NCBI RefSeq assembly: GCF_013085465.1
Contig: NZ_CP049838.1
Coordinates: 8,804,001-8,868,000, forward strand
Reading direction: 5' to 3'
DNA length: 64,000 nt
Source: Streptomyces asoensis
Lineage (GTDB): Bacteria > Actinomycetota > Actinomycetes > Streptomycetales > Streptomycetaceae
Part shown: positions 23,814 through 32,098 of the stretch, one piece after another
How the letters are laid out: each line of letters begins with the position of its first letter
Position numbering within the stretch: the first letter of the stretch is position 1
Notes under the pieces: model-generated
Database searches by the model: none
Told to the model about the DNA's origin: nothing
What the model saw: the letters and a program-made list of their open reading frames with translations, nothing else
Translations under genes and position numbers: made by a program

Positions 23814-26800
23814 ATGAAGAGCCGGGATGCCACCGCGTCTTGTCTGCCCGATCTGCTCAACTCGCAGGCTCTCGCCCGCCCCGGCGACATCGCCGTGGTC
23901 CACGAGGGGGAGTCGCTCACCTTCCGCGAGCTGGCCGACAAGGCCGATGACGTGGCGCGTTACCTGCACCACCTCGGCGTCGGCGCGGACGCGGGCGTGG
24001 GGCTCTTCGTCGAGCCCTCACTGGATCTGATGATCGGCGTCTGGGGCATCCTGAGATCCGGCGGCGCCTATCTCCCGCTCGCGCCCGACTACCCGGCTGA
24101 GCGCATCCGCCACATCGCGCAGGACGCCCGCATAGGCGTCGTCCTCACTCAGGAGTTCCTGCGGGACCGGCTGGCGGAGTTCCTCGCCGCGGACACCGTC
24201 GTCATCACCCTCGACGACGTCGTGGAGTTCACGAAGGGCCGGTCCGACGCGGATCCGGCCGAACTGCCCGACGGCCCGCGTCCGGCGGATCTCGCGTACG
24301 TCATCTACACCTCGGGCAGTACCGGTCGGCCCAAGGGCGTGACGATCGAGCACCGCTCCATCGCGCACCAGATGCGCTGGCTCACCGATTGCTTCGCGCT
24401 CGACGCCGGCAAGACCGTTCTCCAGAAGACCCCGATCAGTTTCGACGCGGCCCAGTGGGAGATCCTGGCTCCCGCGTGCGGCAGCCGGGTCGTGGTCGGG
24501 TCCGGTGGGATCCACCGGGATCCCACCGGCCTCGTCGAGGCCGTCACCCGCCATTCCGTCACCACCCTGCAAGGGGTGCCCACGCTGCTCCAGGCGCTGC
24601 TCGACACCGACGAACTCGACCGCTGCACCTCGCTCACCCACCTCTTCAGCGGTGGCGAGACGCTGTCCCGGTCACTCGCCGGACAACTCACCCGGGCGCT
24701 GCCGGGGGCCGATCTGGTCAATCTCTACGGCCCCACCGAGTGCACCATCAACACCTCGGCGTACACCGTCGATCCGGGGGCTCTCGACGAGGGTCCCGAC
24801 GCCCTGCCGATCGGCGTGCCGGTGACCGGCCTGCGCTACCACATCCTGGATGCCGAAGGCCGTCCCGTGGCGGTCGGTGAGACCGGTGAACTGCACATCA
24901 GCGGCGTCCAGTTGGCACGCGGCTATCTGCACCGGCCCGAGCTCACCGCCGACCGCTTCCTGCCGAACCCGAACCCGAGCCCGAGCCCGAGCCCAAGTCC
25001 GTACGGGAACCCGAACCCGAACCCGAGTCCGTACGCGCACGCGCCCGGTCACGACCGGTTGTACCGCACCGGCGATCTGGCGTACTGGAACCCCGACGGC
25101 ACCGCCCAGTTCGCCGGCCGGGCCGACAACCAGGTCAAGCTGCGCGGCTTCCGGATCGAGCTGGACGAGGTACGCCTGGCCATCGAGGCCCACGACTGGG
25201 TGCGGAACGCCGCCGTGCTGCTGCGCACCGACCCGCGCACCGGCGCCCAGAACCTGGTGGCCTGCATCGAACTGAGCCCGCGCGAGGCCGCGTTGATGGA
25301 CCAGGACGAGCACGGCGAACACCATGTGTCGAAGTCGTCCAAGCTCCAGGTCAAGGCCCAGCTGTCGAACCCGGGCGTGCGGGACGCGGCCGATCTCTCC
25401 GGGCGGCCCACCGTGCGCCTGCCCGGCGCCACCGCCCGTCCCGAACAGCGGCGCCGGGCCTTCGCCCGCAAGACGTACCGCTTCTACGAGGGCGAGCGGC
25501 TGGAGGCGGCGGACGTGCTGGCGGCGCTCGGCCGGTGCACCGAGGGCGTCGGTTCGCGTCGTCCCGAAGAGCTGACCCTGCCCGAACTCGGCGACGTATT
25601 ACGGAACTTCGGACAACACCTCAGCCCGGAGCGGCTGCTGCCCAAGTACGCGTACGCCTCCCCCGGATCCCTCTACGCGACGCAGCTGTACCTGGAACTC
25701 GCCGGGGTCGCGGGCCTGCCCGCGGGCTGCTACTACTACCACCCGGTCAACCACGAGCTGGTGCTGGTCCACCGCGAGGAGTCGGCCGAGACGGCCGGAA
25801 CCGCCGACGCCACCGGGGCACGGGTGCATTTCATCGGCCGCAGATCGGCGATCGAGCCGGTGTACAAGAAGAACATCCAGGAGGTCCTGGAGATCGAGGC
25901 CGGGCACATGGCCGGCCTGTTCGACGAGGTCCTGCCCGCCCACGGCCTCGCCCTCGCCGAAGCGCCCCACGACAGCGCTCCCACGCGGCTCCTGGGCTGC
26001 GCCGAGGACGACTACCGGCTGGGCTCCTTCGCGCTGGTGCCGTGGACGGCGGCGCACGGGCGACCCCCCGCGCACGACTCCCTCGACATCCATGTGCAGT
26101 TCCACCCGGGCAGCGAGGCCGGCCTGCCCGGCGGCCAGTACCGGTACCTGGACGGCAGGCTGCACCGGATCAGCGACGAGCTGGTCCTCAAACGGCATGT
26201 GATCGCCATCAACCAGGCCGTGTACGAGCGGTCGGGCTTCGGCATCACCCTCGTCAGCCGCGCCGCCGAGCAGGGCAGGGAGCGGCACAGCTATCTGGAC
26301 CTCGGCCGTGGGCTCCAGCACCTGATGATGAACACCAGTGGTCTGGGCTTCATGTCCGCCGGCTACAGCTCGCGCGCCGGGGACGACCTGCCCGCCGCCA
26401 GGCGTATGACGGCGATCCTGCGGGAGGCGGGGCAGCGCACCGGGCCCTCGTACTTCTTCGTCGGCGGTCCGGTCAGCCAGGACCAGCTCCGCCACGAGGG
26501 CATGCACGAGGACCAGGTGCACATGAAGGGTCCGGCGGAGCTGATCAGGGAGGACCTGGCGGCGTCGCTGCCCGCGTTCATGCTCCCCGGCCGGATCCTG
26601 GTGCTGCCCGAGCTGCCGCACACGCCCAACGGCAAGCTCGACACCAAGGCCCTGGAGGAGCACGTCGACGAGGCGGCGTCCGGCGCCCAGCTGGTGGTGG
26701 AGCCGCGCAACAAGGTCGAGGCCCGGCTGTGCGACCTGTGGAAGTCGGCGATGCAGCGCGACTCCCTCTCCGTGCACGACGACTTCTTCCAACTCGGCGG

Positions 26801-27755
26801 GAACTCGGTGATCGCGGTCGCGCTGGTCAAGCGGATCAACGAGGCGTTCGGGCTCAGCCTGCCGCTCCAGCTGCTGTTCGAGGCGACCACGGTGGCGAAG
26901 CTGGCCGAGGCGGTGGCCGCCCGAACCGCCGTGGCCACGTCCCGGCTCGCTCCGCTGCGGGCGGGGGGCAGCGAGCCGCCGGTGTTCTGCTGGCCGGGGC
27001 TCGGTGGCTTCACCATGAACCTGCGGCTGCTCGCGGCCCGTGCGCCGGGGGAGCGGCCGGTGTACGGCGTCCAGTCGCACGGCATCAACGAGGGCGAGAC
27101 GCCGTTCCCGTCCATCGAGGAGATGGCCGCCGCCGATGTCGCGGCGCTGCGGCGGGTCCAGCCGGCGGGGCCCTACACGCTGTGGGGCTACTCCTTCGGT
27201 GCGCGGGTCGCCTTCGAGACGGCATGGCAGTTGGAGCGGTCGGGCGAGCGGGTGGAGCGGCTGTTCCTGCTGGCACCGGGACTGCCGCGGGTGCCCGGCG
27301 TCCCGGAGGCGACACCGGCCGATGCACCGGCCGAGGCACTGGCCGACTTCGCCGATCCCGTCTTCACCACCGTCCTCTTCTCCGTCTTCGCCGGTACGGT
27401 CAGCGGCCCGGTCCTGGAGGAGTGCCTGCGCGAGTCCACCGACGCGGAGAGCTTCGCGCGGTTCGTCGATCGCCGGTTCCCGCAACTGGACCCCGACCTG
27501 GTCCGCCGGGTGGTGGCCGTGGTCTGCCGTACCTACGGGTTCACCTACGACCACGTCGACCCGGCCGCCCGTCGGGTCTCCGCGCCCGTCACGGTGTTCC
27601 GGGCGCGGGGCGACGAACCCTCCTTCATCGAACGCGTCCCGGGCCGCACCGTGGTCCCGCCCACCGTCGTCCAGCTGGAGGCGGACCACTACGGGGCGCT
27701 GCGCGACCCGGGCGTCGACGAGCTGGTGAAGGCGCTGCGGCGCGCCACGCCCTGA
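23814..27755 (+). CDS. Indigoidine synthetase-type single-module NRPS (A-Ox-T-TE)
   Basis: A 1313-residue one-module NRPS very like BpsA/IndC (about 1282 residues), which makes blue indigoidine from two glutamines. Adenylation core: YTSGSTGRPKG at 165-175, FDAAQWEI (substrate pocket as in BpsA), NLYGPTEC, YRTGDLAYWN. A flavin oxidase domain (about 480-880; KTYRFYEGERLEAADVL, PVYKKNIQEVLEIEAGHMAG, LQHLMMNTSGLGFMS) is inserted before the A10 motif (LPHTPNGKLD, about 937). Thiolation Ser998 (LGGNSVIA) and thioesterase Ser1127 (GYSFGAR) are intact. Leu596 is a TTA codon, so translation may need bldA tRNA. A 26-residue Asn/Pro/Ser repeat (384-409) is unusual. ATG at 23814 gives the best fit to BpsA. 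Confidence 0.93.
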   Translation: MKSRDATASCLPDLLNSQALARPGDIAVVHEGESLTFRELADKADDVARYLHHLGVGADAGVGLFVEPSLDLMIGVWGILRSGGAYLPLAPDYPAERIRHIAQDARIGVVLTQEFLRDRLAEFLAADTVVITLDDVVEFTKGRSDADPAELPDGPRPADLAYVIYTSGSTGRPKGVTIEHRSIAHQMRWLTDCFALDAGKTVLQKTPISFDAAQWEILAPACGSRVVVGSGGIHRDPTGLVEAVTRHSVTTLQGVPTLLQALLDTDELDRCTSLTHLFSGGETLSRSLAGQLTRALPGADLVNLYGPTECTINTSAYTVDPGALDEGPDALPIGVPVTGLRYHILDAEGRPVAVGETGELHISGVQLARGYLHRPELTADRFLPNPNPSPSPSPSPYGNPNPNPSPYAHAPGHDRLYRTGDLAYWNPDGTAQFAGRADNQVKLRGFRIELDEVRLAIEAHDWVRNAAVLLRTDPRTGAQNLVACIELSPREAALMDQDEHGEHHVSKSSKLQVKAQLSNPGVRDAADLSGRPTVRLPGATARPEQRRRAFARKTYRFYEGERLEAADVLAALGRCTEGVGSRRPEELTLPELGDVLRNFGQHLSPERLLPKYAYASPGSLYATQLYLELAGVAGLPAGCYYYHPVNHELVLVHREESAETAGTADATGARVHFIGRRSAIEPVYKKNIQEVLEIEAGHMAGLFDEVLPAHGLALAEAPHDSAPTRLLGCAEDDYRLGSFALVPWTAAHGRPPAHDSLDIHVQFHPGSEAGLPGGQYRYLDGRLHRISDELVLKRHVIAINQAVYERSGFGITLVSRAAEQGRERHSYLDLGRGLQHLMMNTSGLGFMSAGYSSRAGDDLPAARRMTAILREAGQRTGPSYFFVGGPVSQDQLRHEGMHEDQVHMKGPAELIREDLAASLPAFMLPGRILVLPELPHTPNGKLDTKALEEHVDEAASGAQLVVEPRNKVEARLCDLWKSAMQRDSLSVHDDFFQLGGNSVIAVALVKRINEAFGLSLPLQLLFEATTVAKLAEAVAARTAVATSRLAPLRAGGSEPPVFCWPGLGGFTMNLRLLAARAPGERPVYGVQSHGINEGETPFPSIEEMAAADVAALRRVQPAGPYTLWGYSFGARVAFETAWQLERSGERVERLFLLAPGLPRVPGVPEATPADAPAEALADFADPVFTTVLFSVFAGTVSGPVLEECLRESTDAESFARFVDRRFPQLDPDLVRRVVAVVCRTYGFTYDHVDPAARRVSAPVTVFRARGDEPSFIERVPGRTVVPPTVVQLEADHYGALRDPGVDELVKALRRATP
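24963..25040. repeat. Degenerate 6-bp tandem repeat inside the NRPS adenylation domain
   Basis: CCGAAC and CCGAGC hexamers repeat through 78 bp, coding for alternating Asn-Pro and Ser-Pro with two Pro-Tyr breaks. The reading frame is kept. The stretch lies between the conserved TADRFL and RLYRTGDL segments, where BpsA has a short acidic loop. Confidence 0.8.
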
Positions 27756-27848
27756 CCGACGGCCGGCACCGGCACCGGCACCGGCCCCACGACAGACCCA
27801 CGCGACCGACCGACGTGACCGACCGACGTGACAGACAAGGAAGCCCTC

Positions 27849-28073
27849 ATGCCCCACGTGACCATTCAGCACTTCCCGAAGTCCCTGACCGCAGAGCAGC
27901 GGTCCCGCCTGGTGGAGCAGGTGACGGCCGCCGTCCGGGAGGCGTTCGAGGTCGAGGAACGGGTGATCTCGATCGCCCTGGCGCCCGTCCCGCCCGAGGA
28001 CTGGGACGCGCGCGTCTACCAGCCCGAGATCGCCGCGCACCGCGAGGAGCTGGCGAAGGCACCGGGCTACTGA
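27849..28073 (+). CDS. 4-oxalocrotonate tautomerase-like protein
   Basis: A 74-residue protein starting MPHVTIQHFPKSLT; after Met removal Pro1 is the catalytic base of the tautomerase superfamily, and the helix AEQRSRLVEQVTAAV is typical. An in-frame start 21 bp upstream would bury the proline, so the ATG at 27849 (AAGGAAG before it) was chosen. It lies 93 bp after the indigoidine synthetase gene on the same strand and may be cotranscribed; it could tautomerise the reactive aminopyridinedione formed by the synthetase, which is an inference from position only. Confidence 0.8.
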   Translation: MPHVTIQHFPKSLTAEQRSRLVEQVTAAVREAFEVEERVISIALAPVPPEDWDARVYQPEIAAHREELAKAPGY

Positions 28074-28127
28074 GCGGCCCCTGGCGACGCCGCGCGGTCC
28101 GGAGCGCGCGAGCCGTACGCGCGGTGG

Positions 28128-28159
28128 ACCGGGCCGGGTTGTCGGGGCCCCGGCCCGGT
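28128..28159. terminator. Bidirectional hairpin terminator
   Basis: ACCGGGCCGGG (28128-28138) pairs perfectly with CCCGGCCCGGT (28149-28159), loop 10 nt, between the converging tautomerase and DUF3500 genes. Confidence 0.65.
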
Positions 28160-28176
28160 GGTCGGGCGGTCCGACG

Positions 28177-29517
28177 TCACCGGTGGTGCGGCGACGTCAG
28201 GTAGTGCTGCCTGAGGAGCTCCTTGCCGTAGTCGTTGCCGTTGGGGGTGCGGACGATGGAGTGGACGTGCTTCTGGGTGGCGCCGCTGCCCTGGGTGGCG
28301 CCGTACGCGCCCGCGAGGGGGCCCGGAGCCTGGCAGTCGACCTCGATCCAGACGACGGGGCTGTGGACGCGGACGTAGAAGGCGTCGTCGTCGCCGGTGC
28401 CGCCGGCCCAGGTGACGTAGGTGTCGTCGACATGCTTGCGGACCTCGGCCAGCGTCACCTTCGCCACGTCGGCCCTGGCGCGCCCGGTGAAGGCCTGCAC
28501 GATGCCGAGGAGCTTGGTCTTCTGGGCCGCGGTCAGGGCGTTGCCGCGGATGCCGGTGTACTCCTGGACCGCGTTGTCGGAGAACGCGCCCGCTTTCATC
28601 GACTCGTTGGACTTGGTGGACGACTCGATGGCGAGCGCCTGCTGCGCCTGGCTGAGGGAGTTGATGAAGGCGAGGCCGGCGACGACCTCCTCGTGGCAGA
28701 CGGTCACCGTCTCCCCGTCGATCTCCATCGAGGTCGGCTCCGAACCCCAGAAGCAGGGGCTCATCACGACCTGATCGCCGAGGACGAAGTAGTTGATGAC
28801 CAGATGGTGGCCGTCGAACTGGAAGCCCCAGGGCTCGGTCGCCGACGGGGTACCCAGCACGGTCCAGTAGTAGGCGTCCTCGTTGAAGGAGTCGGTGTTG
28901 CCGATGGCCTCGCCGGCCGCCTGGTTGATCTTCCGGATCTTCTCGGTGGTCTCCAGGCCGTCGGCGCTGAGCGCCGACTTCAACAGGGCTGTGCCCAGAG
29001 CCTTCTGATCGTCACTCAGGTCGGATAGGGACACGCCCTGGCGGGCGTAGGAGTCGACGTTGCTCCACAGCCGCCACTCGGTGGAGTGGACCGTGAACTG
29101 CGTCGAGGCCTTCTGGGTGTCGCTGAGCCCGGCCAGGAAGGCGTTCGCGGCGGCGATCACCGGGGCGGTCTTCACGCCCGTGGAGTGGATCGTGAACAGG
29201 TCGTCGATCCGCTTGCCGTCGGTGGTGAGACCGAAGAAGTCCTCGGTGATCGACTGGTTGCCGGGGCCCCCGGTACCGCCGCCCGGACCCCCGCTGGGCG
29301 CGCCGCTCGGCACCGCGCTCGGGTCGGTGGTGGCCGTGGCGGTGGCATCGTCGGCCAGCGCGGCCCAGGCTCCGGCCCCGCCCATGGTCGCGACGGCCGT
29401 GGCCCCGCCGGCGAAGAAGACCTTGCGCATGAAGTTGCGGCGGCTCGCGTGCGCACGGCGGCCGGCTTCGGACTGGGTCTCGTGGGCCGTCGGTTCACCG
29501 GAGTCGAGCTCGGTCAT
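28177..29517 (-). CDS. Exported DUF3500 protein (Tat signal)
   Basis: A 446-residue protein with a twin-arginine motif (ASRRNFMRKVFFAGG, about residues 25-39) placed after an extended polar N-terminus, a Ser/Gly/Pro linker near 60-85, and a large domain of unknown function DUF3500 (FQFDGHHLVINYFVLGD, MSPCFWGSEP, DDAFYVRVHSPVVWIEVDCQ, HVHSIVRTPNGNDYG). The conserved His-rich stretches suggest a metal or haem-related role but no reaction is established for this family. It is probably folded in the cytoplasm and exported to the wall. Confidence 0.82.
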   Translation of the reverse strand: MTELDSGEPTAHETQSEAGRRAHASRRNFMRKVFFAGGATAVATMGGAGAWAALADDATATATTDPSAVPSGAPSGGPGGGTGGPGNQSITEDFFGLTTDGKRIDDLFTIHSTGVKTAPVIAAANAFLAGLSDTQKASTQFTVHSTEWRLWSNVDSYARQGVSLSDLSDDQKALGTALLKSALSADGLETTEKIRKINQAAGEAIGNTDSFNEDAYYWTVLGTPSATEPWGFQFDGHHLVINYFVLGDQVVMSPCFWGSEPTSMEIDGETVTVCHEEVVAGLAFINSLSQAQQALAIESSTKSNESMKAGAFSDNAVQEYTGIRGNALTAAQKTKLLGIVQAFTGRARADVAKVTLAEVRKHVDDTYVTWAGGTGDDDAFYVRVHSPVVWIEVDCQAPGPLAGAYGATQGSGATQKHVHSIVRTPNGNDYGKELLRQHYLTSPHHR

Positions 29518-29683
29518 CGTCGCTGATTCCCTTCGTCACGGGCACGTCCCCGCTGAACGGCCGCCGGGTGATCACTCTGGAGGAGCCAACTGAGGCAGGC
29601 CTGAAGCGACGACCGGACGACCGTCGGAATCGGTGCGTGCGGGGCGTCCGTACGCGGTCCGAACTGCGGTTCTGTGAGAGCCC

Positions 29684-31288
29684 TTAGAGTTGCGGGGAAG
29701 ACGCGACGGCGGATCGGCCGGCCGTGGGAAGCGTCACCGAGAACTCGGTCAGCCCCGGTTCGCTCCGCACGTCGATCCGGCCGCCGTGCGCCTCCGTGAG
29801 GGCCGCCGCGATGGCCAGGCCCAGGCCCGTGCCGCCCTCCTCGCCGGGAGTGCGGGAGCGGGAGCCGTCGGCCCGGGTGAACCGCTCGAAGATCGAGGGG
29901 AGCAGGCCGGGCGGGATGCCCGGACCGTCGTCCCGTACGCGAATCACACACTGGGCGGCACCAAGCCCCGTTCCCGGTCCCTTTCCCGGCCCCGTTCCCG
30001 CCACCGACGGCGTCTCCGGCGTCTCCAGGGCCTCCAAGGTCTCCAAGGTCTCCAAGGTCTCCACGACGACGGTGACCTTGGTGCCGGCCGGCGTGTGCAC
30101 ACGGGCGTTGGCCAACAGGTTGGCCACCACCTGGTGGAGCCGGGACGGGTCGGCGACGACCGTCACGGGGCCGTCGAGGCGCAGCGCGAGCTGCCAGTCG
30201 TGCTCGCCTCCCGCGGCCTGCGCGTCCCAGACGGCCTCGGCGACCAGCGTCGCGAGATTCACCTCGGTCCGCTGGAGCGGCCGTCCCTCGTCGAGGCGGG
30301 CGAGCAGCAGCAGATCCTCCACCAGGCCGGTCATCCGGGCCGACTGGGCGGAGACGCGGTGCCAGGCCAGCTCCGGCGCGATCGTCCGGTTGCCGCCGTT
30401 CATGTACTCGGCGTACCCCGCGATCGAGGCGAGCGGTGTGCGCAGCTCATGGCTGGCGTCGGCGAGGAACCGGCGCATGCGTTCCTCGGTCCGCCGGCGT
30501 TCGGCGAGCGAGGACTCCACGTGGTCGATCAGCTGGTTGAGCACGAAGCCGACCTGGCCGGCCTCGGTGCCGGGGCCGGTGTCACGCGCCGCGACGCGGG
30601 CGAGGACGGCGACCTCGCCGCGGTCCAGCGGCACCCGGGCGACCTCGGCGGCGGTGGCCGCGACCCGGCCCAGCGGGCGCAGCTGCCGCCGTATGACGAC
30701 GGCGGAGGCGCAGGCCGCGGTGGCCAGTCCGATGGCGGCGATCGCCGCCTCGACGACGACCAGACGGTCGATCACCTGCTGCACGTCGGCCATCGGGAGC
30801 CCGGCCAGGACGGGGACCCCGTCGCCGCCGATCGCGGTCAGCCGGTAGGTGCCGAGGCCGGGGACGGTGCGGGTGTGCAGCGACCCGTCCGCGGTGATCC
30901 CCTTCAGGGCGGCACGTTGAGCGCCGGTGAGGACCCGCTTACGGCCGTCCTCGGTCACCACCTCGGCGGCGATGATCTCCCCGTCGGCGAACCGGGCCGC
31001 CAGGGTGCCGGCCGGCTGCCCGCGCTCGTTGAGGAAACCCAGATCCGTCGCGCCGCCCGTCCGGCGTTGCAACCCGCCCTGGCTGCGCTCGGCGGCGTCG
31101 GTGACGCGCTGGTCCAGGTCCCCGAGCAGATAGACGCGTTGGACGAGGACGGTGCTGAGCGCCATGACCGCGCACACGGCGACCAGGGTCACGGAGACGA
31201 AGAGCACGAGGCGGACGCGCAGGGACCGCCGGCCCAGACCGGCGCCGGACGGGCTCGCCCCGCGCCGCCGGCCCGGCAGGACCGTCAT
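29684..31288 (-). CDS. OmpR-linked sensor histidine kinase
   Basis: A 534-residue sensor kinase. Two membrane segments (about 25-50 and 175-200) flank an extracellular sensing domain; HAMP-like linker, then the phosphoacceptor H280 (FLADASHELRTPLASIAGYA), N box (VVANLLANARVH), G1 (VRDDGPGIPPG), F box (IFERFTRADGS) and G2 (GGTGLGLAIAA). Between N and G1 it carries a low-complexity Leu-Glu-Thr run. The ATG at 31288 overlaps the response-regulator stop (ATGA); an ATG two codons earlier is possible. Its partner is the adjacent OmpR-type regulator. Confidence 0.92.
   Translation of the reverse strand: MTVLPGRRRGASPSGAGLGRRSLRVRLVLFVSVTLVAVCAVMALSTVLVQRVYLLGDLDQRVTDAAERSQGGLQRRTGGATDLGFLNERGQPAGTLAARFADGEIIAAEVVTEDGRKRVLTGAQRAALKGITADGSLHTRTVPGLGTYRLTAIGGDGVPVLAGLPMADVQQVIDRLVVVEAAIAAIGLATAACASAVVIRRQLRPLGRVAATAAEVARVPLDRGEVAVLARVAARDTGPGTEAGQVGFVLNQLIDHVESSLAERRRTEERMRRFLADASHELRTPLASIAGYAEYMNGGNRTIAPELAWHRVSAQSARMTGLVEDLLLLARLDEGRPLQRTEVNLATLVAEAVWDAQAAGGEHDWQLALRLDGPVTVVADPSRLHQVVANLLANARVHTPAGTKVTVVVETLETLETLEALETPETPSVAGTGPGKGPGTGLGAAQCVIRVRDDGPGIPPGLLPSIFERFTRADGSRSRTPGEEGGTGLGLAIAAALTEAHGGRIDVRSEPGLTEFSVTLPTAGRSAVASSPQL
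30014..30062. repeat. 9-bp tandem repeat inside the histidine kinase gene
   Basis: CTCCAAGGT occurs three times in direct succession (30032-30058), preceded by two degenerate copies. On the coding strand it gives the Leu-Glu-Thr repeat between the N and G1 boxes. Length change by 9 bp keeps the frame. Confidence 0.75.
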
Positions 31289-32010
31289 GTCCATTCGTCC
31301 GCGGCTCTGAGCGCGTACCCCGCGCCGCGCACGGTACGGATCATCGGCGCCCGCCCCTTGTCGATCTTGGCGCGCAGTCCGTAGATGTAGACCTCGACCA
31401 GGTTCCCCTCGCCGTCGAAGGAGGCGTTCCAGACATGGTCGAGGATCTGGGCCTTGCTGAGTACCTGGTGCGGATGGCTCATGAGGAACCGGAGGAGGTC
31501 GAACTCCTTGGTGGTGAGCGGGACCGGCGTTCCGCCGCGCCGCACCTCGCGGGTGCTCTCGGCCAGCACGAGATCGCCCAGCACCCGTACGGGACCCTGG
31601 TCGGCGCTCTCGCCGGGGCCGGCCCTGCGCAGCAGACCGCGCAGCCGCAGCACGACCTCTTCCAGGGAGAACGGCTTGGTCACATAGTCGTCCGCGCCGG
31701 CCGACAGTCCGTCGATCCGGTGCTCCAGCGCGTCCCGTGCGGTGAGCATCAGCACGGGCAGCCGGGTGTTCTCGCTGCGCAGCCTGCGCAGTACCTCGAC
31801 CCCGTCGACGTCGGGCAGCATGCCGTCGAGGACGACGACGTGCGGGGCGCAGTCCCGCGCGATGCGCAGCGCGCTGCGTCCGTCGGCCGCCGAGAAGGAC
31901 CGCCACCCCGCCTCGGTCACGGCCGCGGACAGCAGCTCGGTGAGCTCGGGCTCGTCGTCGACTATCAGCACGCGAACCGTGCCCGCACGGGTACCGGGGA
32001 CGCCAGACAT
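31285..32010 (-). CDS. OmpR/PhoB-family response regulator
   Basis: A 241-residue regulator: receiver domain with acidic pair DD18-19, phosphoacceptor D62 (VVLDGMLPDVDG), Thr (MLTARDA) and Lys (YVTKPFS), then a winged-helix DNA-binding domain (LTTKEFDLLRFLMSHPHQVL, VYIYGLRAKID, IRTVRGAGYAL). Encoded upstream of, and overlapping by 4 bp, its histidine kinase. No transport or resistance gene lies next to the pair, so the regulon cannot be inferred. Confidence 0.94.
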   Translation of the reverse strand: MSGVPGTRAGTVRVLIVDDEPELTELLSAAVTEAGWRSFSAADGRSALRIARDCAPHVVVLDGMLPDVDGVEVLRRLRSENTRLPVLMLTARDALEHRIDGLSAGADDYVTKPFSLEEVVLRLRGLLRRAGPGESADQGPVRVLGDLVLAESTREVRRGGTPVPLTTKEFDLLRFLMSHPHQVLSKAQILDHVWNASFDGEGNLVEVYIYGLRAKIDKGRAPMIRTVRGAGYALRAADEWT

Positions 32011-32098
32011 GGCTCGACCCTCTCTCCGTTCGCCATGAGGAGCATGTGTGCGAGCTGAGCGTGCGCCATGGCGCGGACCGGCCGCCCGGCGGCCGGGC

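Noticed and set aside
23814..27755. Minimycin/indigoidine cluster
   Set aside because: The synthetase matches, but the pseudouridine glycosidase, phosphatase and other min genes are absent.
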